Positions 30,765 through 41,642 are shown, counted from the stretch's first letter. The stretch is DNA of 64,000 bases from Pectobacterium sp. CFBP8739 (GCF_013449375.1 NZ_JACDRR010000005.1:520158-584157), one strand, 5' to 3'. Notes: generated by a model not told the origin, from the letters alone. A program made the numbers and translations.

Positions 30765-31517
30765 TTACTGATTCGCCATGACGTGACGCACGCGAGCCAG
30801 ATCTTCTGGCGTATCAACGCCGACGCTCGGCACCGCTTTCGCAACCGCAACGTGAATCTTCTCGCCGTACCACAGCACACGCAGTTGCTCCAGTAATTCG
30901 ATTTGCTCCAGTTGGCTCGGTGCCCAACTGACATAACGGCGCACAAAACCTGCACGGTAGGCATAAATGCCGATATGACGCAGGAAATGATCGCCAATAG
31001 TTTCTTTAGACTGAGCAAAACGTTCTCTGTCCCAAGGGATCGTTGCACGGGAAAAATACAGCGCGTATCCCTCAGCATCGGTAACCACTTTCACTGCATT
31101 CGGGTTGAATGCTTCTTCGCTGGTTTCAATCGGCACCGCCAGCGTTGCCATTCCCGCTTTACTGGCTGCAAGGTTCTCAGCCACCTGACGAATAATCACG
31201 GAAGGAATGAGTGGTTCATCGCCCTGAACGTTAACGATGATGTCATCGTCGGTAAAACCGTAACGCTCGATGACTTCAGCCAGACGCTCCGTACCAGAGT
31301 TATGATCGGCGCGGGTCAGGCAGACTTCACCACCGGCTTGCTGCACCGCCGCTTCAACATCCGGATGGTCAGTGGCGACAATAACGCGCTGCGCCCCCGA
31401 TTCCAACGCCCGTTCCATCACATGGACGACCATCGGTTTGCCGTTGATATCTGCCAGTGGTTTACCTGGGAGGCGGCTTGAGGCAAAGCGCGCAGGAATG
31501 ATCACGGTAAAGGTCAT
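30765..31517 (-). CDS. kdsB: CMP-KDO synthetase
   Basis: 3-deoxy-manno-octulosonate cytidylyltransferase, which activates KDO for lipopolysaccharide inner core synthesis. The N-terminal [19 protein letters not shown] is the nucleotide-binding signature, and [10 protein letters not shown] carries the metal-binding Asp. The 250 residues match E. coli (248). Its ATG overlaps the ycaR stop by 4 bases, so it is the last gene of the msbA-lpxK-ycaR-kdsB group. Cytoplasmic. Confidence 0.97.
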   Translation of the reverse strand: MTFTVIIPARFASSRLPGKPLADINGKPMVVHVMERALESGAQRVIVATDHPDVEAAVQQAGGEVCLTRADHNSGTERLAEVIERYGFTDDDIIVNVQGDEPLIPSVIIRQVAENLAASKAGMATLAVPIETSEEAFNPNAVKVVTDAEGYALYFSRATIPWDRERFAQSKETIGDHFLRHIGIYAYRAGFVRRYVSWAPSQLEQIELLEQLRVLWYGEKIHVAVAKAVPSVGVDTPEDLARVRHVMANQ

Positions 31518-31696
31518 TGTGTTATCTCGTCCGCACCGAGTTTACGCGCCTCATTTTCCAGCAACACAGGGATGCCATCACGCACCGGATAGGCCAAACC
31601 ATCGACCTTGCATATCAGCTCCAGTTTCTCTTTATTAAAATACAACCGACCATTACAAACAGGACAGGCAACAATCTCAAGTAAACGGTGATCCAT
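31514..31696 (-). CDS. ycaR: Trm112-like small zinc-ribbon protein YcaR (UPF0434)
   Basis: A 60-residue protein, the same length as E. coli YcaR, with the Trm112-like fold. VACPVCNG near the N-terminus is a CxxC half-site; no second cysteine pair follows, so stable zinc binding is uncertain. The start [14 protein letters not shown] is chosen from family length and the GGAGG just upstream. Overlaps kdsB by 4 bases. Exact function unknown; the conserved place in the LPS gene group is the only clue. Confidence 0.9.
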   Translation of the reverse strand: MDHRLLEIVACPVCNGRLYFNKEKLELICKVDGLAYPVRDGIPVLLENEARKLGADEITQ

Positions 31697-31737
31697 GCTT
31701 CCTCCATCTTTGGCCGATCGATGATCGGCTGAGGGTG

Positions 31738-31862
31738 CTGACAAAGCCCGCTAGACGATGATGATGGGTAGATCGTAAAGACGCTGTAAATACATCCCTG
31801 TACGCTCGGATTGCGCCATCCATGGCGCAAACGCTTTACTCTTCTATCCCATCATCACCGCT
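31738..31862. repeat. Dispersed palindromic repeat, family B (full copy)
   Basis: An imperfect palindrome of about 125 bases. The arms CGATGATGATGGG and CCCATCATCACCG flank related blocks GATCGTAAAGACG and CGCTTTACTCTTC, with a central TTGCGCCAT / ATGGCGCAA stem at 31811-31830. Its right 38 bases recur at the very start of the window. It sits between lpxK and ycaR, splitting the LPS gene group, and could fold into a long hairpin in the transcript. Confidence 0.75.
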
Positions 31863-31989
31863 TTCATTATGCGAAAGGTTTGCCAACGTTATGGGCCGAT
31901 CGATGACCGGCATGTTCTTTCTCGCTACAGCAGCGATCTAATAAGGTGATATCCACAAGGGATATCTGAAACCGTGGTAGCAGACCAAT

Positions 31990-32991
31990 TTATGCTCTGC
32001 TGCCTGAATTCCGATTAAGCACATGTTCCAATTTATCGAGCAACTGCGTGCCGTGGGGCTCAGCAAGCACGGCATCGACTGGCAGATACCACCAGTTACC
32101 CTGAGCGAACGCCTTACATTTCACGGCATCCTTTTCCGTCATTAGCAACGGCTGTGTCGCATCTTCAGTCAGCGACTCGAGCTGTTCTGGCTGATACGAT
32201 TGATGGTCAGCAAAGGCAATTTCACGTGCAATGCTGACGCCAGCCTCACGCAGCGTAGCAAAAAAACGCGGGGGATGTCCGATACCCGCCATCGCGACCA
32301 CATCCTGTAACTGACTCAGCGGTCGGGACTCACCAGAAAGTAAGTTAACCACCATACCTGCGGTTAATGTCATGCCTATCTCGTTTGTTCGCGGCGTACC
32401 GCCGTTAACAATGACTGCATCCACCGAGGCCAGACGGCTTTCTCTTTCCCGCATTGGACCTGCGGGCAGCCACCATCCGTTGCCAAAGCGACGCATGCCA
32501 TCAATCACAACCAGCTCAATATCTCTTTCCAACGCATAGTGCTGTAATCCATCATCGGTGATCACGACATCTAGCCTGTGCTGTGCCAATAACGCACTCA
32601 CAGCATCCCGACGACGAGGAGCGACCGCGACAGGTGCATCAGTACGTTGAAAAATCAGCACTGGCTCATCGCCAGCCTGTGCTGTCGTCACTGATTCATC
32701 CAGTAACAGAGGGTAACGTTCAGCTTTCCCACCGTAACCGCGAGATACCACCCCAACCCGATAACCTCTACGCTGTAGATGTTCGACAAGCCAAATGACC
32801 ACTGGGGTTTTCCCATTTCCGCCAGCCGTCAAATTTCCGACCACCACGACAGGAACAGGAGAACGCCAACTTTTCCGCCACCTCAACCGATAGCTCTGGC
32901 GGATCAGAAAGGTGACGAATCCGTATAGCCACGAAAGCGGAAGCAGCAACCAATAAAGCCGCGAGTGACCAGACCAGATACGTTCAATCAT
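31990..32991 (-). CDS. lpxK: Tetraacyldisaccharide 4'-kinase
   Basis: Phosphorylates the lipid A precursor disaccharide at the 4' position to give lipid IVA, at the inner membrane. An N-terminal amphipathic or membrane helix ([20 protein letters not shown]) precedes the P-loop [11 protein letters not shown] near residues 53-63. [13 protein letters not shown] carries the acidic pair characteristic of LpxK. 333 residues against 328 in E. coli. Its start overlaps the msbA stop by 4 bases, so translation is coupled with the flippase that moves its product. Confidence 0.97.
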   Translation of the reverse strand: MIERIWSGHSRLYWLLLPLSWLYGFVTFLIRQSYRLRWRKSWRSPVPVVVVGNLTAGGNGKTPVVIWLVEHLQRRGYRVGVVSRGYGGKAERYPLLLDESVTTAQAGDEPVLIFQRTDAPVAVAPRRRDAVSALLAQHRLDVVITDDGLQHYALERDIELVVIDGMRRFGNGWWLPAGPMRERESRLASVDAVIVNGGTPRTNEIGMTLTAGMVVNLLSGESRPLSQLQDVVAMAGIGHPPRFFATLREAGVSIAREIAFADHQSYQPEQLESLTEDATQPLLMTEKDAVKCKAFAQGNWWYLPVDAVLAEPHGTQLLDKLEHVLNRNSGSRA

Positions 32992-34736
32992 TCGCCAAAC
33001 TGCATTCTGTGTAGCTGTGCATAAGCACCGTTTGCCGCCAGTAATTCAGCATGGCTACCACGTTCAACGATTCTGCCATCTTCAACCACCAGAATCTCAT
33101 CCGCTTTTTCAATGGTGGAGAGGCGGTGTGCAATCACCAGTGCAGTACGATCTTTTTGCAGTTCGTCTAGTGCAGCCTGAATCGCGCGTTCCGATTCCGT
33201 ATCCAACGCCGAGGTGGCCTCATCCAATATCAGAATCGGGCTATCGCGCAGCAGCGCACGGGCTATCGCGATACGCTGGCGTTGTCCACCAGAAAGCATC
33301 ACGCCATTTTCACCAATCACCGTATCCAGACCATGTTCCATCTTATTGATGAAATCCATCGCATAGGCCATTTTCGCCGCGCGCTCAATTTCTTCACGAC
33401 TATAGTGCTCATTACGCGCATAGGCGATGTTATTCGCTATCGTATCGTTAAACAGATGCACGTTTTGAGAAACCAATGCGACCTGATTACGTAAAGAGGA
33501 CAGCCGATATTCACGTAGCTCGTGACCATCAAGCAGAATTTCACCTGATTGAATGTCGTAAAAACGTGTAATCAAACTGGCAATCGTTGATTTCCCCGAA
33601 CCGGAACGGCCAACCAACGCCACCGTTTTACCCACGGGAATATGCAGGTTGATGTTCTTAAGCGCCAGATTTTCTCTGCCCGGATAGGCGAAATTCACTT
33701 GGCGGAATTCGAGTTCACCTTTCGCACGGTCGATCTCGACTTTACCCGTGTCACGTTCTTGTTCCATGTCCAAAATCGCAAACAGCGTCTGGCACGCAGC
33801 CATTCCGCGTTGGAACTGCGCGTTAACGTTGGTCAGTGATTTTAATGGGCGCATCAGCGCAATCATGGAAGAGAACACCACCGTGATCGTCCCTGCGGTT
33901 AACGTCTCCATCACGCTAGGAAAACTCGCGGCATACAGCACGAATGCCAACGCCAGCGAAGCGATTAGCTGAATGATAGGATCGGAAATCGATGACGCGG
34001 AAACCATTTTCATGCCCTGCTGGCGCATACGGTTACTGACCTGATCAAAACGCTTGGTTTCAACTTCTTGTCCACCGAACATCAGCACTTCTTTGTGGCC
34101 TTTCAGCATTTGCTCCGTGCTGGTGGTCACGTGTCCCATCGTGTCTTGCATGTTTTTGCTGATATTTCTGAAGCGTTTGGACACCATTCGCATGGCGATC
34201 GATACGACCGGCGCAATCACAATCAGAATGATGGACAACTGCCAACTGTAATAAAACATCAGAACAAACAGCCCAATGATCGACGCCCCTTCCCTGACGA
34301 CGGTAATCAACGCGCCGGATGACGACGCCGCAACCTGTTCTGAGTCATAAGTAATACGGGACAGCAATGTTCCGGTTGACTGCTGGTCAAAAAACGACAC
34401 TGGCATCCCCATGATATGGGAGAAGAGGCGGCGACGCATATTCATCACCACCTTGCCTGAAACCCAAGCGACGCAATAGCTAGATACGAAACCGGATGCC
34501 CCTCTTACCAGCATCAATCCAATGACAGCCAAAGGCATCCATACCAAAACGGAACGTTCCGCTTTGCCGAATCCTTCATCCAACAAGGGTTTAAGTAGCG
34601 AGAGCATAAGTGTGTCGCCAGCCGCATTAACGATGAGTGCAACGGCAGCAACAGCCAGTCCAGCTTTAAACGGAGAGATCATCGGCCATAGGCGGCGAAA
34701 AGTCTGCCAGGTGGAGAGATCTTTATCATTCAGCAT
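32988..34736 (-). CDS. msbA: Lipid A export ATP-binding/permease MsbA
   Basis: Half-transporter ABC flippase that moves core-lipid A across the inner membrane. Six N-terminal membrane segments precede the nucleotide-binding domain with Walker [10 protein letters not shown], signature LSGGQRQR, Walker [13 protein letters not shown] and the switch histidine in IAHRLST. I choose the ATG giving [18 protein letters not shown], which makes 582 residues, identical in length to E. coli; an upstream start would add 15. It follows comEC by 37 bases and overlaps lpxK. Confidence 0.97.
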   Translation of the reverse strand: MLNDKDLSTWQTFRRLWPMISPFKAGLAVAAVALIVNAAGDTLMLSLLKPLLDEGFGKAERSVLVWMPLAVIGLMLVRGASGFVSSYCVAWVSGKVVMNMRRRLFSHIMGMPVSFFDQQSTGTLLSRITYDSEQVAASSSGALITVVREGASIIGLFVLMFYYSWQLSIILIVIAPVVSIAMRMVSKRFRNISKNMQDTMGHVTTSTEQMLKGHKEVLMFGGQEVETKRFDQVSNRMRQQGMKMVSASSISDPIIQLIASLALAFVLYAASFPSVMETLTAGTITVVFSSMIALMRPLKSLTNVNAQFQRGMAACQTLFAILDMEQERDTGKVEIDRAKGELEFRQVNFAYPGRENLALKNINLHIPVGKTVALVGRSGSGKSTIASLITRFYDIQSGEILLDGHELREYRLSSLRNQVALVSQNVHLFNDTIANNIAYARNEHYSREEIERAAKMAYAMDFINKMEHGLDTVIGENGVMLSGGQRQRIAIARALLRDSPILILDEATSALDTESERAIQAALDELQKDRTALVIAHRLSTIEKADEILVVEDGRIVERGSHAELLAANGAYAQLHRMQFGE

Positions 34737-34773
34737 GTAGTCAACCTGAATAGGGAAGAAATAGCCGGCTATT

Positions 34774-37053
34774 TTACTCATTATAGCGTCCTACGCCAAA
34801 CCACTGATGATACCAACGAGGCAATATGTGCTCCCTGAATCGTAGAATGCGCCATGAATCGCTGAAAAAACGTGCACTTAACTGACCAGACGATGCAGTA
34901 TCAAGCCATGAATAGCCATGTTGCTGGTATCGTTCAACAATCTTTACTGAAGGCAGTCGCCACGGGTTATAGCGGGCAGTGGAAGCGATAACGAACTCAG
35001 CATTAACCGCACGAATGAAGGGCGGTGAAGACGATGTCTTACTGCCATGATGAGGGATTTGTAACAAATTCGCACGCAGCGCACTGCGTTCTAATCGCAT
35101 CAGCGCCTTTTCGGCATCCGACTCCAGATCGCCCGTTAATAAAACATGGTGTTTCCCATCATCGACGCGGATTACACAGGAGTCGTTGTTCTCCGCTCGT
35201 TCAGCGAGCGCTAACGGCCACAGCACGGTAAACGTCAGATCCTGCCAACGCCAACGCTCACCGCGTAGACAAGGACGATGATTCATCGCGTTGGTGGCAC
35301 TATATATCGTTGCCTCAGGGTAGGCTGTCTGTAACGTCTCCAACCCCCCAGTATGATCCATATGACTGTGGCTCAGGATAATGCTTTCCACATCAACGCC
35401 TCGCCAGCGTAAGTAAGGCAGAATTTCTCGCGTCGCCATATCCCCCCCTTCCCAGCGATTTCCCGTATCGTACAGCACCGCCTTTCCACGTTGCTCAATC
35501 ACGATGGCCAGGCCATGGCCGACATCCAACATATCCACACGCCAATCCGGTTCATCGCTCTTTATACGAAACGCGAGTAAAACCAGAATCAGCACGCCGA
35601 CACTCATCGGATAAATTCGCCACCAGCGAAAACGCCATATGACAACTGCCCCCCATCCCACCACGCTCACTAGCAACAATGATGTATCAAGGTATATCCA
35701 GCCCGTTTGCAAGTGCATCAGCAGTGCGAACACTACACGTAGCGAAACATCTGCGAGCCACCAGATCATGCTGCTCAGTGGCACAAACACCATCGTGATC
35801 AATGCCAACAAAATAAGCGGTGTTGTCACGAAAGACACTAAAGGCACCGCCCATAGATTAGCTGGCAGCGAGGTAACGCTAACACCGTGGAAAATATGAA
35901 GCTGCAACGGCATCAGCAGTAAAGTGATGCCCGTTTGTAGATGGAACCAACGTAGCCAGAACCACTGTCGTTGTGTCTGTAATCGATGAGGAAGGGGCGC
36001 CCACTGAAACCAGAAAATGAGCGATGCCACCGCAAGACAAGATAGCCAGAAACTGTCTGACAGTACGCTCAACGGATCGCTGACCAGAATCAGTGCGACG
36101 CACCATAACCAGACTTGCCAGGCTGAGCAGTTAACCCCCCAGATTTTCAGACAAAGCCACAGGCTGAGAGCCAATCCAGCGCGAACAGCCGGAGGATTTC
36201 CTCCAGCCAACCAAACATATGCCCACGCAGCAATCACACTGACTAATAAGGGAAAACGATGGCCAATCCACCGCACGGGAAACGCATATTGCACCATTCG
36301 TGCGATTCCCCACCCAACCAACCCAGCCAAGGCGATATGGAGACCTGAGATCGCCATCAGGTGCATCGTACCGGTATGCTGAAGAAGCGTCTTGATCTCT
36401 GGGCTAACCGTTTTCATCTCGCCAAAGGTTAACGCCAATAAAATAGAGCGCCATGGTAACCCCTGTACCAGTTGCTCCGCCCGTGCGATCGTGCGCTGAC
36501 GGAAATCACAGCGGCTATCAGCAACCGTTGCCGCCAATACACGCCCCGATAACGGCTGTCGTTTGGCTATCGCCCAGCGCTGGCTATCAAAGCCGCCTTC
36601 ATTTAGCCGACTATGGATAGGGCGGAAACTGGCGGTTATCGCCCAGCGTTGACCACCGCACCAGTTTTCCATCGCCGATGACAGGGTCAGTTGAGCATAT
36701 AGCGGCGGGAAGAGTCGCTGCTGATTGATCTCTTCCAGCCGAACCGTGATCCCATCATCAGCGTGTTCACTGAACCGTATGCTGCTGATTGTCACAACAG
36801 CATTAACGGAATCCTGCGTGAAGCGATCGATTTGTAGTAATAAGGTTTGAGCATTCAACGCTGCCCAACAAAAACTCACGGCAACAAGGGCGACAAACCG
36901 TACGCTTGCATGACGATATCCACCCAATACCACACAGGTAGATAGCCCCACCCCCCACCACACCGGCGTTGGCGCTGGGAGCTGCGGCAAAAAAAACAGC
37001 GGTAGGATGCCCAGCACGCTGGCCCACGCTAGACTATTTACCGACATCATCAC
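34774..37053 (-). CDS. comEC: ComEC/Rec2 family competence protein (YcaI)
   Basis: Polytopic inner membrane protein that forms the channel for single-stranded DNA uptake in competent bacteria; in enterobacteria its role is less clear. An N-terminal pair of membrane segments and an OB-like region are followed by the competence domain ([15 protein letters not shown]) with many membrane helices, then a C-terminal metallo-beta-lactamase-like domain with [12 protein letters not shown] and LLTGDLE. The 759 residues compare with 754 in E. coli YcaI. Initiation is at GTG 37053 or the next two ATG codons. In E. coli ihfB lies just upstream; it is missing here. Confidence 0.93.
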   Translation of the reverse strand: MMMSVNSLAWASVLGILPLFFLPQLPAPTPVWWGVGLSTCVVLGGYRHASVRFVALVAVSFCWAALNAQTLLLQIDRFTQDSVNAVVTISSIRFSEHADDGITVRLEEINQQRLFPPLYAQLTLSSAMENWCGGQRWAITASFRPIHSRLNEGGFDSQRWAIAKRQPLSGRVLAATVADSRCDFRQRTIARAEQLVQGLPWRSILLALTFGEMKTVSPEIKTLLQHTGTMHLMAISGLHIALAGLVGWGIARMVQYAFPVRWIGHRFPLLVSVIAAWAYVWLAGGNPPAVRAGLALSLWLCLKIWGVNCSAWQVWLWCVALILVSDPLSVLSDSFWLSCLAVASLIFWFQWAPLPHRLQTQRQWFWLRWFHLQTGITLLLMPLQLHIFHGVSVTSLPANLWAVPLVSFVTTPLILLALITMVFVPLSSMIWWLADVSLRVVFALLMHLQTGWIYLDTSLLLVSVVGWGAVVIWRFRWWRIYPMSVGVLILVLLAFRIKSDEPDWRVDMLDVGHGLAIVIEQRGKAVLYDTGNRWEGGDMATREILPYLRWRGVDVESIILSHSHMDHTGGLETLQTAYPEATIYSATNAMNHRPCLRGERWRWQDLTFTVLWPLALAERAENNDSCVIRVDDGKHHVLLTGDLESDAEKALMRLERSALRANLLQIPHHGSKTSSSPPFIRAVNAEFVIASTARYNPWRLPSVKIVERYQQHGYSWLDTASSGQLSARFFSDSWRILRFREHILPRWYHQWFGVGRYNE

Positions 37054-37334
37054 TTTTACTGATATCGTCCCTTGTCATGACACATCCTTCCCTCGTTCCC
37101 GTTGTTCGCTCAGGAATGTTGCAATAACTCAACCTCATGCAACAGAACGAAAAATGCAGGTAGGAAAACGCCTCGCAAGAAATTGATTAACTTGCGAAAA
37201 ATGGCATTCAGCGTGCGAGCTGGATTCCAATTTTGGAGGCGTTTGACATCATCAGCAGCGACAAAATCATTAACAGCCGCCACCGATGCTCAAACAAGTG
37301 GGTAGGCAAAAAGGCAGGATGTGGCGTAAAAGCC
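37054..37334. other. Intergenic stretch at the gene-order junction
   Basis: About 280 bases between comEC and the AAAAGG repeat with no supportable gene. It marks the change from the E. coli 20-min order (ihfB-comEC-msbA) to the 44-min order (tmaR ... sbcB). I found no remnant of ihfB and no integrase or insertion-sequence end. Confidence 0.5.
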
Positions 37335-37382
37335 AAAAGGAAAAGGAAAAGGAAAAGGAAAAGGAAAAGGAAAAGGAAAAGG
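37335..37382. repeat. Hexanucleotide tandem repeat (AAAAGG) x 8
   Basis: Exactly eight perfect copies of AAAAGG, 48 bases. The last unit forms the 5' arm of the tmaR terminator stem that follows. The tract lies about 75 bases beyond the tmaR stop and lies outside any gene. Perfect short tandem repeats of this length are prone to slippage. Confidence 0.97.
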
Positions 37383-37402
37383 ATCGCAGCAGCGATCCTT
37401 TT
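37377..37402 (-). terminator. Terminator of tmaR
   Basis: A perfect 11-base stem AAAAGGATCGC / GCGATCCTTTT with an AGCA loop. On the minus strand it ends in CCTTTTCCTTTT, the tandem repeat read backward, which gives a T-rich tail. It lies 56 bases after the tmaR stop. Confidence 0.8.
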
Positions 37403-37458
37403 ACAGTAGAAAACAATTTACAGTAGAAAGTGGTTTTACCGTAAAACGGAGCGTTAGG

Positions 37459-37779
<321 letters not shown>

Positions 37780-37906
37780 TTACCCTTACCTTAAGTCATA
37801 CATAAATTCTTTATGCATTCACCATACAGGTTATACCTAGCGTCTTTCAAGCAGTGCTTACGCCCTTTGCGCTAACACCCCGCTGAGCGAATAATCTGTC
37901 ATCAAA

Positions 37907-38665
37907 CTAGCGGTAATATACCGCGATACGCTGATTATGAACCTCTTCGATGGCCACTTCAGTGTCGAAAATATCTTCCAGAACGTCGGACACCATGATG
38001 TCCTCCGGTTTTCCCGTGTAGATGATCTGCCCTTTACGCATCGCAATAATGTAGTCTGAATAGGCAGAAGCAAAGTTGATATCGTGGATAACCAGCACAA
38101 TGGTTTTTCCTAATTCATCCGCCGCACGGCGGATCTGCTTCATCATCGCCACCGCGTGTTTCATATCCAGATTATTCAGCGGTTCATCCAGCAGCACGTA
38201 TTCCGTATCCTGACACAACACCATCGCGACATAAGCACGCTGCCGTTGGCCGCCAGAAAGTTCATCTAAAAAACGATCTTTCAATTCCGTCAAATTGAGG
38301 AACGCCAACGCGGCATTAATACGCTCACGATCGTCAGCGTTCAATCGCCCTTTGGTATAAGGATAACGGCCAAACCCCACCAGCTCGGCTACCGTTAAGC
38401 GGCTGGTAAACTGGTTTTCCTGTCGCAGCACGGACAAACACGTCGCCAGTTTATCGCTTGGTGTTGTCATCACATCCATGCCGTTAACTTTTACCTGTCC
38501 GCGATCCGCTTCCAGCAAGCGGCTAATAATGGACAACAATGTCGACTTCCCCGCACCGTTCGGGCCGATTATCGACGTGACGCCGCCGCGAGGCACCGTC
38601 GCCGTGACATTATTTAATACCGTCACGTTATTATACGTTTTAGTTACATTGCCGATCTCAATCAC
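37907..38665 (-). CDS. Ferric siderophore ABC transporter, ATP-binding subunit
   Basis: Cytoplasmic ATPase of the FecE/FepC class, 252 residues. Walker A GPNGAGKST is near residues 34-42, signature LSGGQRQRA near 137, Walker B YVLLDEPLNNLD, and switch His in VIHDINFASAYSD. The sequence looks closest to the catechol-type importers YclP of Bacillus and CeuD/VctC, judged by eye. Its start overlaps the upstream permease by 4 bases. Last gene of a four-gene operon; substrate not identifiable from sequence. Confidence 0.92.
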   Translation of the reverse strand: MIEIGNVTKTYNNVTVLNNVTATVPRGGVTSIIGPNGAGKSTLLSIISRLLEADRGQVKVNGMDVMTTPSDKLATCLSVLRQENQFTSRLTVAELVGFGRYPYTKGRLNADDRERINAALAFLNLTELKDRFLDELSGGQRQRAYVAMVLCQDTEYVLLDEPLNNLDMKHAVAMMKQIRRAADELGKTIVLVIHDINFASAYSDYIIAMRKGQIIYTGKPEDIMVSDVLEDIFDTEVAIEEVHNQRIAVYYR

Positions 38666-39669
38666 ACGGAAACCTTTTTCAGTAGCAACACAATAAACAG
38701 CGACCCACCGATAAATTCGAGGACGACAGAGAGCGCACCAGCCATGCCAAGCAGATGCTCCAAAATCAGTTGCCCCCCCACCAATGCAATAATGCCAAGT
38801 AAAAACGCCGTTGGGAGAAGAATACGATGTTGGCTGGATCCCGCGATCAGATAGGCTAAATTCGCAACCATGAACCCTAAAAAGGTCAGAGGCCCCACCA
38901 ATGCCGTCGAAATAGCGACAAGTATGGATACCAATAACAGTACGATGGTGACATGGCGCTTGTAGGCGATTCCCAGATTAATCGCCGTATTTTTCCCCAA
39001 CGCCAACACATCTAATTGGAAACGCAACCGCCACACGAACAGCGCCACAATCAAGATGATGACCGCTGATAGCGCAATTAATTCTGGAGCTGCTCGAGTA
39101 AATGTTGCGAACATTCGCCCCTGTAACACGGCGAATTCACTGGGCGTTAAGAGACGTTGCATCAGGCTTGACGCACTGCGAAACAACGTACCGCAAATGA
39201 TCCCGACCAGCAGAACCAAATGCAGATTGCTGTGGCGACCGGTGAACAACCAGCGATAAAGTAGCGAGGAGAACAGAACCAACAACAATGCTTCGAAGAC
39301 AAACTTACCACTGACGCCAACCGCCGAAATACCTTGCACGCCGAAGAAGAACAACACCATTGTTTGCAACAGGACAAACAGCGCCTCAAACCCCATGATA
39401 GATGGGGTTAGAATGCGGTTATTGGTCACCGTCTGGAACAATACCGTTGATATACTGGCAGCAAACGCCACCAATATCATCGTAGATAAAATCTGCCCTC
39501 GGTGTATCAGGATATAACGTAGGTTCCCCCCCAGATTGATGGTCATGAACACGACGATTATCGCTAATGCTCCCGCACTCAACCACCATAAACGCCGATA
39601 AGGCACGGCGCTGGGCTCGACTGGCACGGTCGCTGGGCAGGTATCAACCTTAAATTCATTAACTGACAT
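38662..39669 (-). CDS. Ferric siderophore ABC transporter permease (second)
   Basis: FecCD/BtuC-family inner membrane permease of 335 residues with about nine hydrophobic segments. The first follows a 30-residue cytoplasmic N-terminus. FTRAAPELI and LGKNTAINLGIAYKR belong to the cytoplasmic loop that docks the ATPase, and GPLTFLGFMVANLAYLI is the family's conserved segment. It overlaps the first permease by 11 bases and the ATPase by 4. It resembles YclO/CeuC by eye. Confidence 0.9.
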   Translation of the reverse strand: MSVNEFKVDTCPATVPVEPSAVPYRRLWWLSAGALAIIVVFMTINLGGNLRYILIHRGQILSTMILVAFAASISTVLFQTVTNNRILTPSIMGFEALFVLLQTMVLFFFGVQGISAVGVSGKFVFEALLLVLFSSLLYRWLFTGRHSNLHLVLLVGIICGTLFRSASSLMQRLLTPSEFAVLQGRMFATFTRAAPELIALSAVIILIVALFVWRLRFQLDVLALGKNTAINLGIAYKRHVTIVLLLVSILVAISTALVGPLTFLGFMVANLAYLIAGSSQHRILLPTAFLLGIIALVGGQLILEHLLGMAGALSVVLEFIGGSLFIVLLLKKVSV

Positions 39670-40630
39670 GGCGTTTCTGACTCAACAACAGGGTGAGGAA
39701 CACGACAGCACCGATCACGCCCAGAATAACGCTCACTGGAATCTCGAACGGGTAACGCACCACACGACCAATGATATCGCATAGCAGCACAAGTCCACCG
39801 CCAAGCAAACACACCCAAGGGATAGTTTTCCGCACATTATCGCCGATGATCATGCTAATCAGGTTCGGCACAATCAGTCCCAAAAACGGCAATGCGCCGA
39901 CGACAACGACGACGACACCGCTGATCACCGCAATGATAGAGAGCCCCAGCAACATAACCTGCCGGTAATTCAGGCCAACATTAACGGAGAACTCCCGCCC
40001 CATTCCAGCAACAGTAAAACGGTCTGCCGTCCAACACGCTAATAACGTCAGGATTCCTACCAGCCAGAGCAACTCATATCGGCCTTGTAAAATCCCGGAA
40101 AAATCCCCGGCTTCCCAACTACCGAGCGACTGTAGCAAGTCATAATGCATGGCACCGAATGTCGTTACCGCGCCGATGACAGCGCCAAACATGATCCCAA
40201 CCAGCGGTACAACCAACGCTGATTTGAGAACAATACGGCGCAATAGCATCATAAACAGTAGCGTACCAATCATGGCAAACACGCTGGCGACGACCATCTT
40301 CACCATCAAGGACGCGGATGGCGCAACCACCATCACCACCAGCAAGCCAAACCCCGCAGACTGCGTTGTACCAGCCAGTGAAGGTTCAACAAAGCGGTTC
40401 TGTGTCAGCAGTTGCATGATTAACCCAGCAACGCTCATGGCGCTTCCGGCCAATAACAGCGCCAAGGTACGTGGGACACGACTGATAAAGAAAATGTCAC
40501 GCATCATCGGGTCGGTCCATACGGCATCCAGCGTAACTTGTCCCGCACCAATAAATAGACTGCAGGTAATCATCCCCAACATGAGGATGATACCTGCCGA
40601 AAAATAAAACGCTTTCATTACTGAAGTCAC
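39659..40630 (-). CDS. Ferric siderophore ABC transporter permease (first)
   Basis: FecCD-family permease of 323 residues, partner of the next gene. It has about nine membrane segments. SRVPRTLALLLAGSAMSVAGLIMQ is the conserved N-terminal FecCD block (R-PR-hinge), GREFSVNVGLNYRQVM the ATPase docking loop and GALPFLGLIVPNLISMI the conserved late segment. It starts 9 bases after the binding-protein gene, with a GTGACTTCAGTAATG context. Heterodimer with the second permease is expected from the family. Confidence 0.9.
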   Translation of the reverse strand: MTSVMKAFYFSAGIILMLGMITCSLFIGAGQVTLDAVWTDPMMRDIFFISRVPRTLALLLAGSAMSVAGLIMQLLTQNRFVEPSLAGTTQSAGFGLLVVMVVAPSASLMVKMVVASVFAMIGTLLFMMLLRRIVLKSALVVPLVGIMFGAVIGAVTTFGAMHYDLLQSLGSWEAGDFSGILQGRYELLWLVGILTLLACWTADRFTVAGMGREFSVNVGLNYRQVMLLGLSIIAVISGVVVVVVGALPFLGLIVPNLISMIIGDNVRKTIPWVCLLGGGLVLLCDIIGRVVRYPFEIPVSVILGVIGAVVFLTLLLSQKRHVS

Positions 40631-40639
40631 GATGCAGTC

Positions 40640-41590
40640 TTAAGGTTTCGCATCAAGTGCTTTATTAACATCGTCGATCAGGCGCAGATAGCTTTGCAGC
40701 CCACCCGCGATATAAATCGAAGAAGAGTCTAGGTAAATCACGCGATTATTCTGCCAAGCATTGGTTTTATTCACTAATGGGTTATCCAAAACCTGCTTAG
40801 CTGATTGCCCTTCCTTCTGATTGCCGATCGCGCTGTCACGATCGAAGACGAATAACCAGTCCGGATTGACACTCAACAACAGTTCAGATGTCACCACATT
40901 CCCGTGGCGACCGGACTCAGGAAATTCTGTCGCGGGTTTAAATCCCAACTCATCGAAAACGAAGCCGAAACGGGATTTCGGGCCATATGCCGACATTTTC
41001 CCCCCCGTCACCATCACCAATAATGCCGACCCTGCTTTATCGGCTTTTTCACGCGTTTGAGCGATACGGTTTTTAAAGTCATCCAGTTTGGCTTTAGCTT
41101 CATCCTGCTTGCTAAAAATCTCACCCAGTTGTTCCACTCGCTGCGTAAAACTGGTCATAAATTGACGATCATCGATATCTAGCGCAATCGTTGGTGCGAT
41201 AGCATTTAATTTGTCATAGGCATCACGAGCGCGACCGCCACCAATAATCAAATCCGGCGCAGCACTGCTGATAGCTTCATAGTTAGGTTCAAACAGCGTG
41301 CCAGCATTTAGGTACTTACTGTCCCGGTATTGCGCGAGAACATCTGGAAATATTTTTGCGTCGCCTTGTGGCACGCCGGCGACATCAATGTTCAGCGCGG
41401 TCATCGTATCCAGAATGGCGGTATCAAACACAATGACTTTTTTCGGATTCACGGGCACCTGCGTGACACCTTTTGTATGTTCAATCGCCACTGTTTGGCT
41501 TGCCGCAGATGGTGAATCAGCTTGATCGCAGCCAGCCACCACTAACGCGGAAGCCAACAGCGTCATTTTAATCATTGAGGGAAACCGCAT
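40640..41590 (-). CDS. Siderophore-binding lipoprotein of an iron ABC importer
   Basis: Class III periplasmic binding protein (FepB/CeuE type), 316 residues. The signal ends in the lipobox VVAGC with Cys21, unusual for Gram-negative binding proteins, which are mostly soluble; CeuE and YclQ are also lipoproteins. VIVFDTAILDTMTALNIDVAGVP and PDLIIGGGRARDAYDKL are the family's lobe motifs. AAGGAGAAAGGA precedes the ATG. First gene of the importer operon, with a Fur-like box about 55-75 bases upstream. No outer membrane receptor or siderophore synthesis gene lies nearby. Confidence 0.91.
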   Translation of the reverse strand: MRFPSMIKMTLLASALVVAGCDQADSPSAASQTVAIEHTKGVTQVPVNPKKVIVFDTAILDTMTALNIDVAGVPQGDAKIFPDVLAQYRDSKYLNAGTLFEPNYEAISSAAPDLIIGGGRARDAYDKLNAIAPTIALDIDDRQFMTSFTQRVEQLGEIFSKQDEAKAKLDDFKNRIAQTREKADKAGSALLVMVTGGKMSAYGPKSRFGFVFDELGFKPATEFPESGRHGNVVTSELLLSVNPDWLFVFDRDSAIGNQKEGQSAKQVLDNPLVNKTNAWQNNRVIYLDSSSIYIAGGLQSYLRLIDDVNKALDAKP

Positions 41591-41642
41591 TCCTTTCTCC
41601 TTATTTCGGCATTCAGCAGTGCGAATAACATCGCAAAGTAGC

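Noticed and set aside
37054-37334. Insertion sequence or integrase scar at the gene-order junction
   Set aside because: No transposase fragment, inverted terminal repeats or tRNA end could be seen.
37335-37382. Tandem repeat as a CRISPR array
   Set aside because: Six-base units without spacers and no cas genes nearby.
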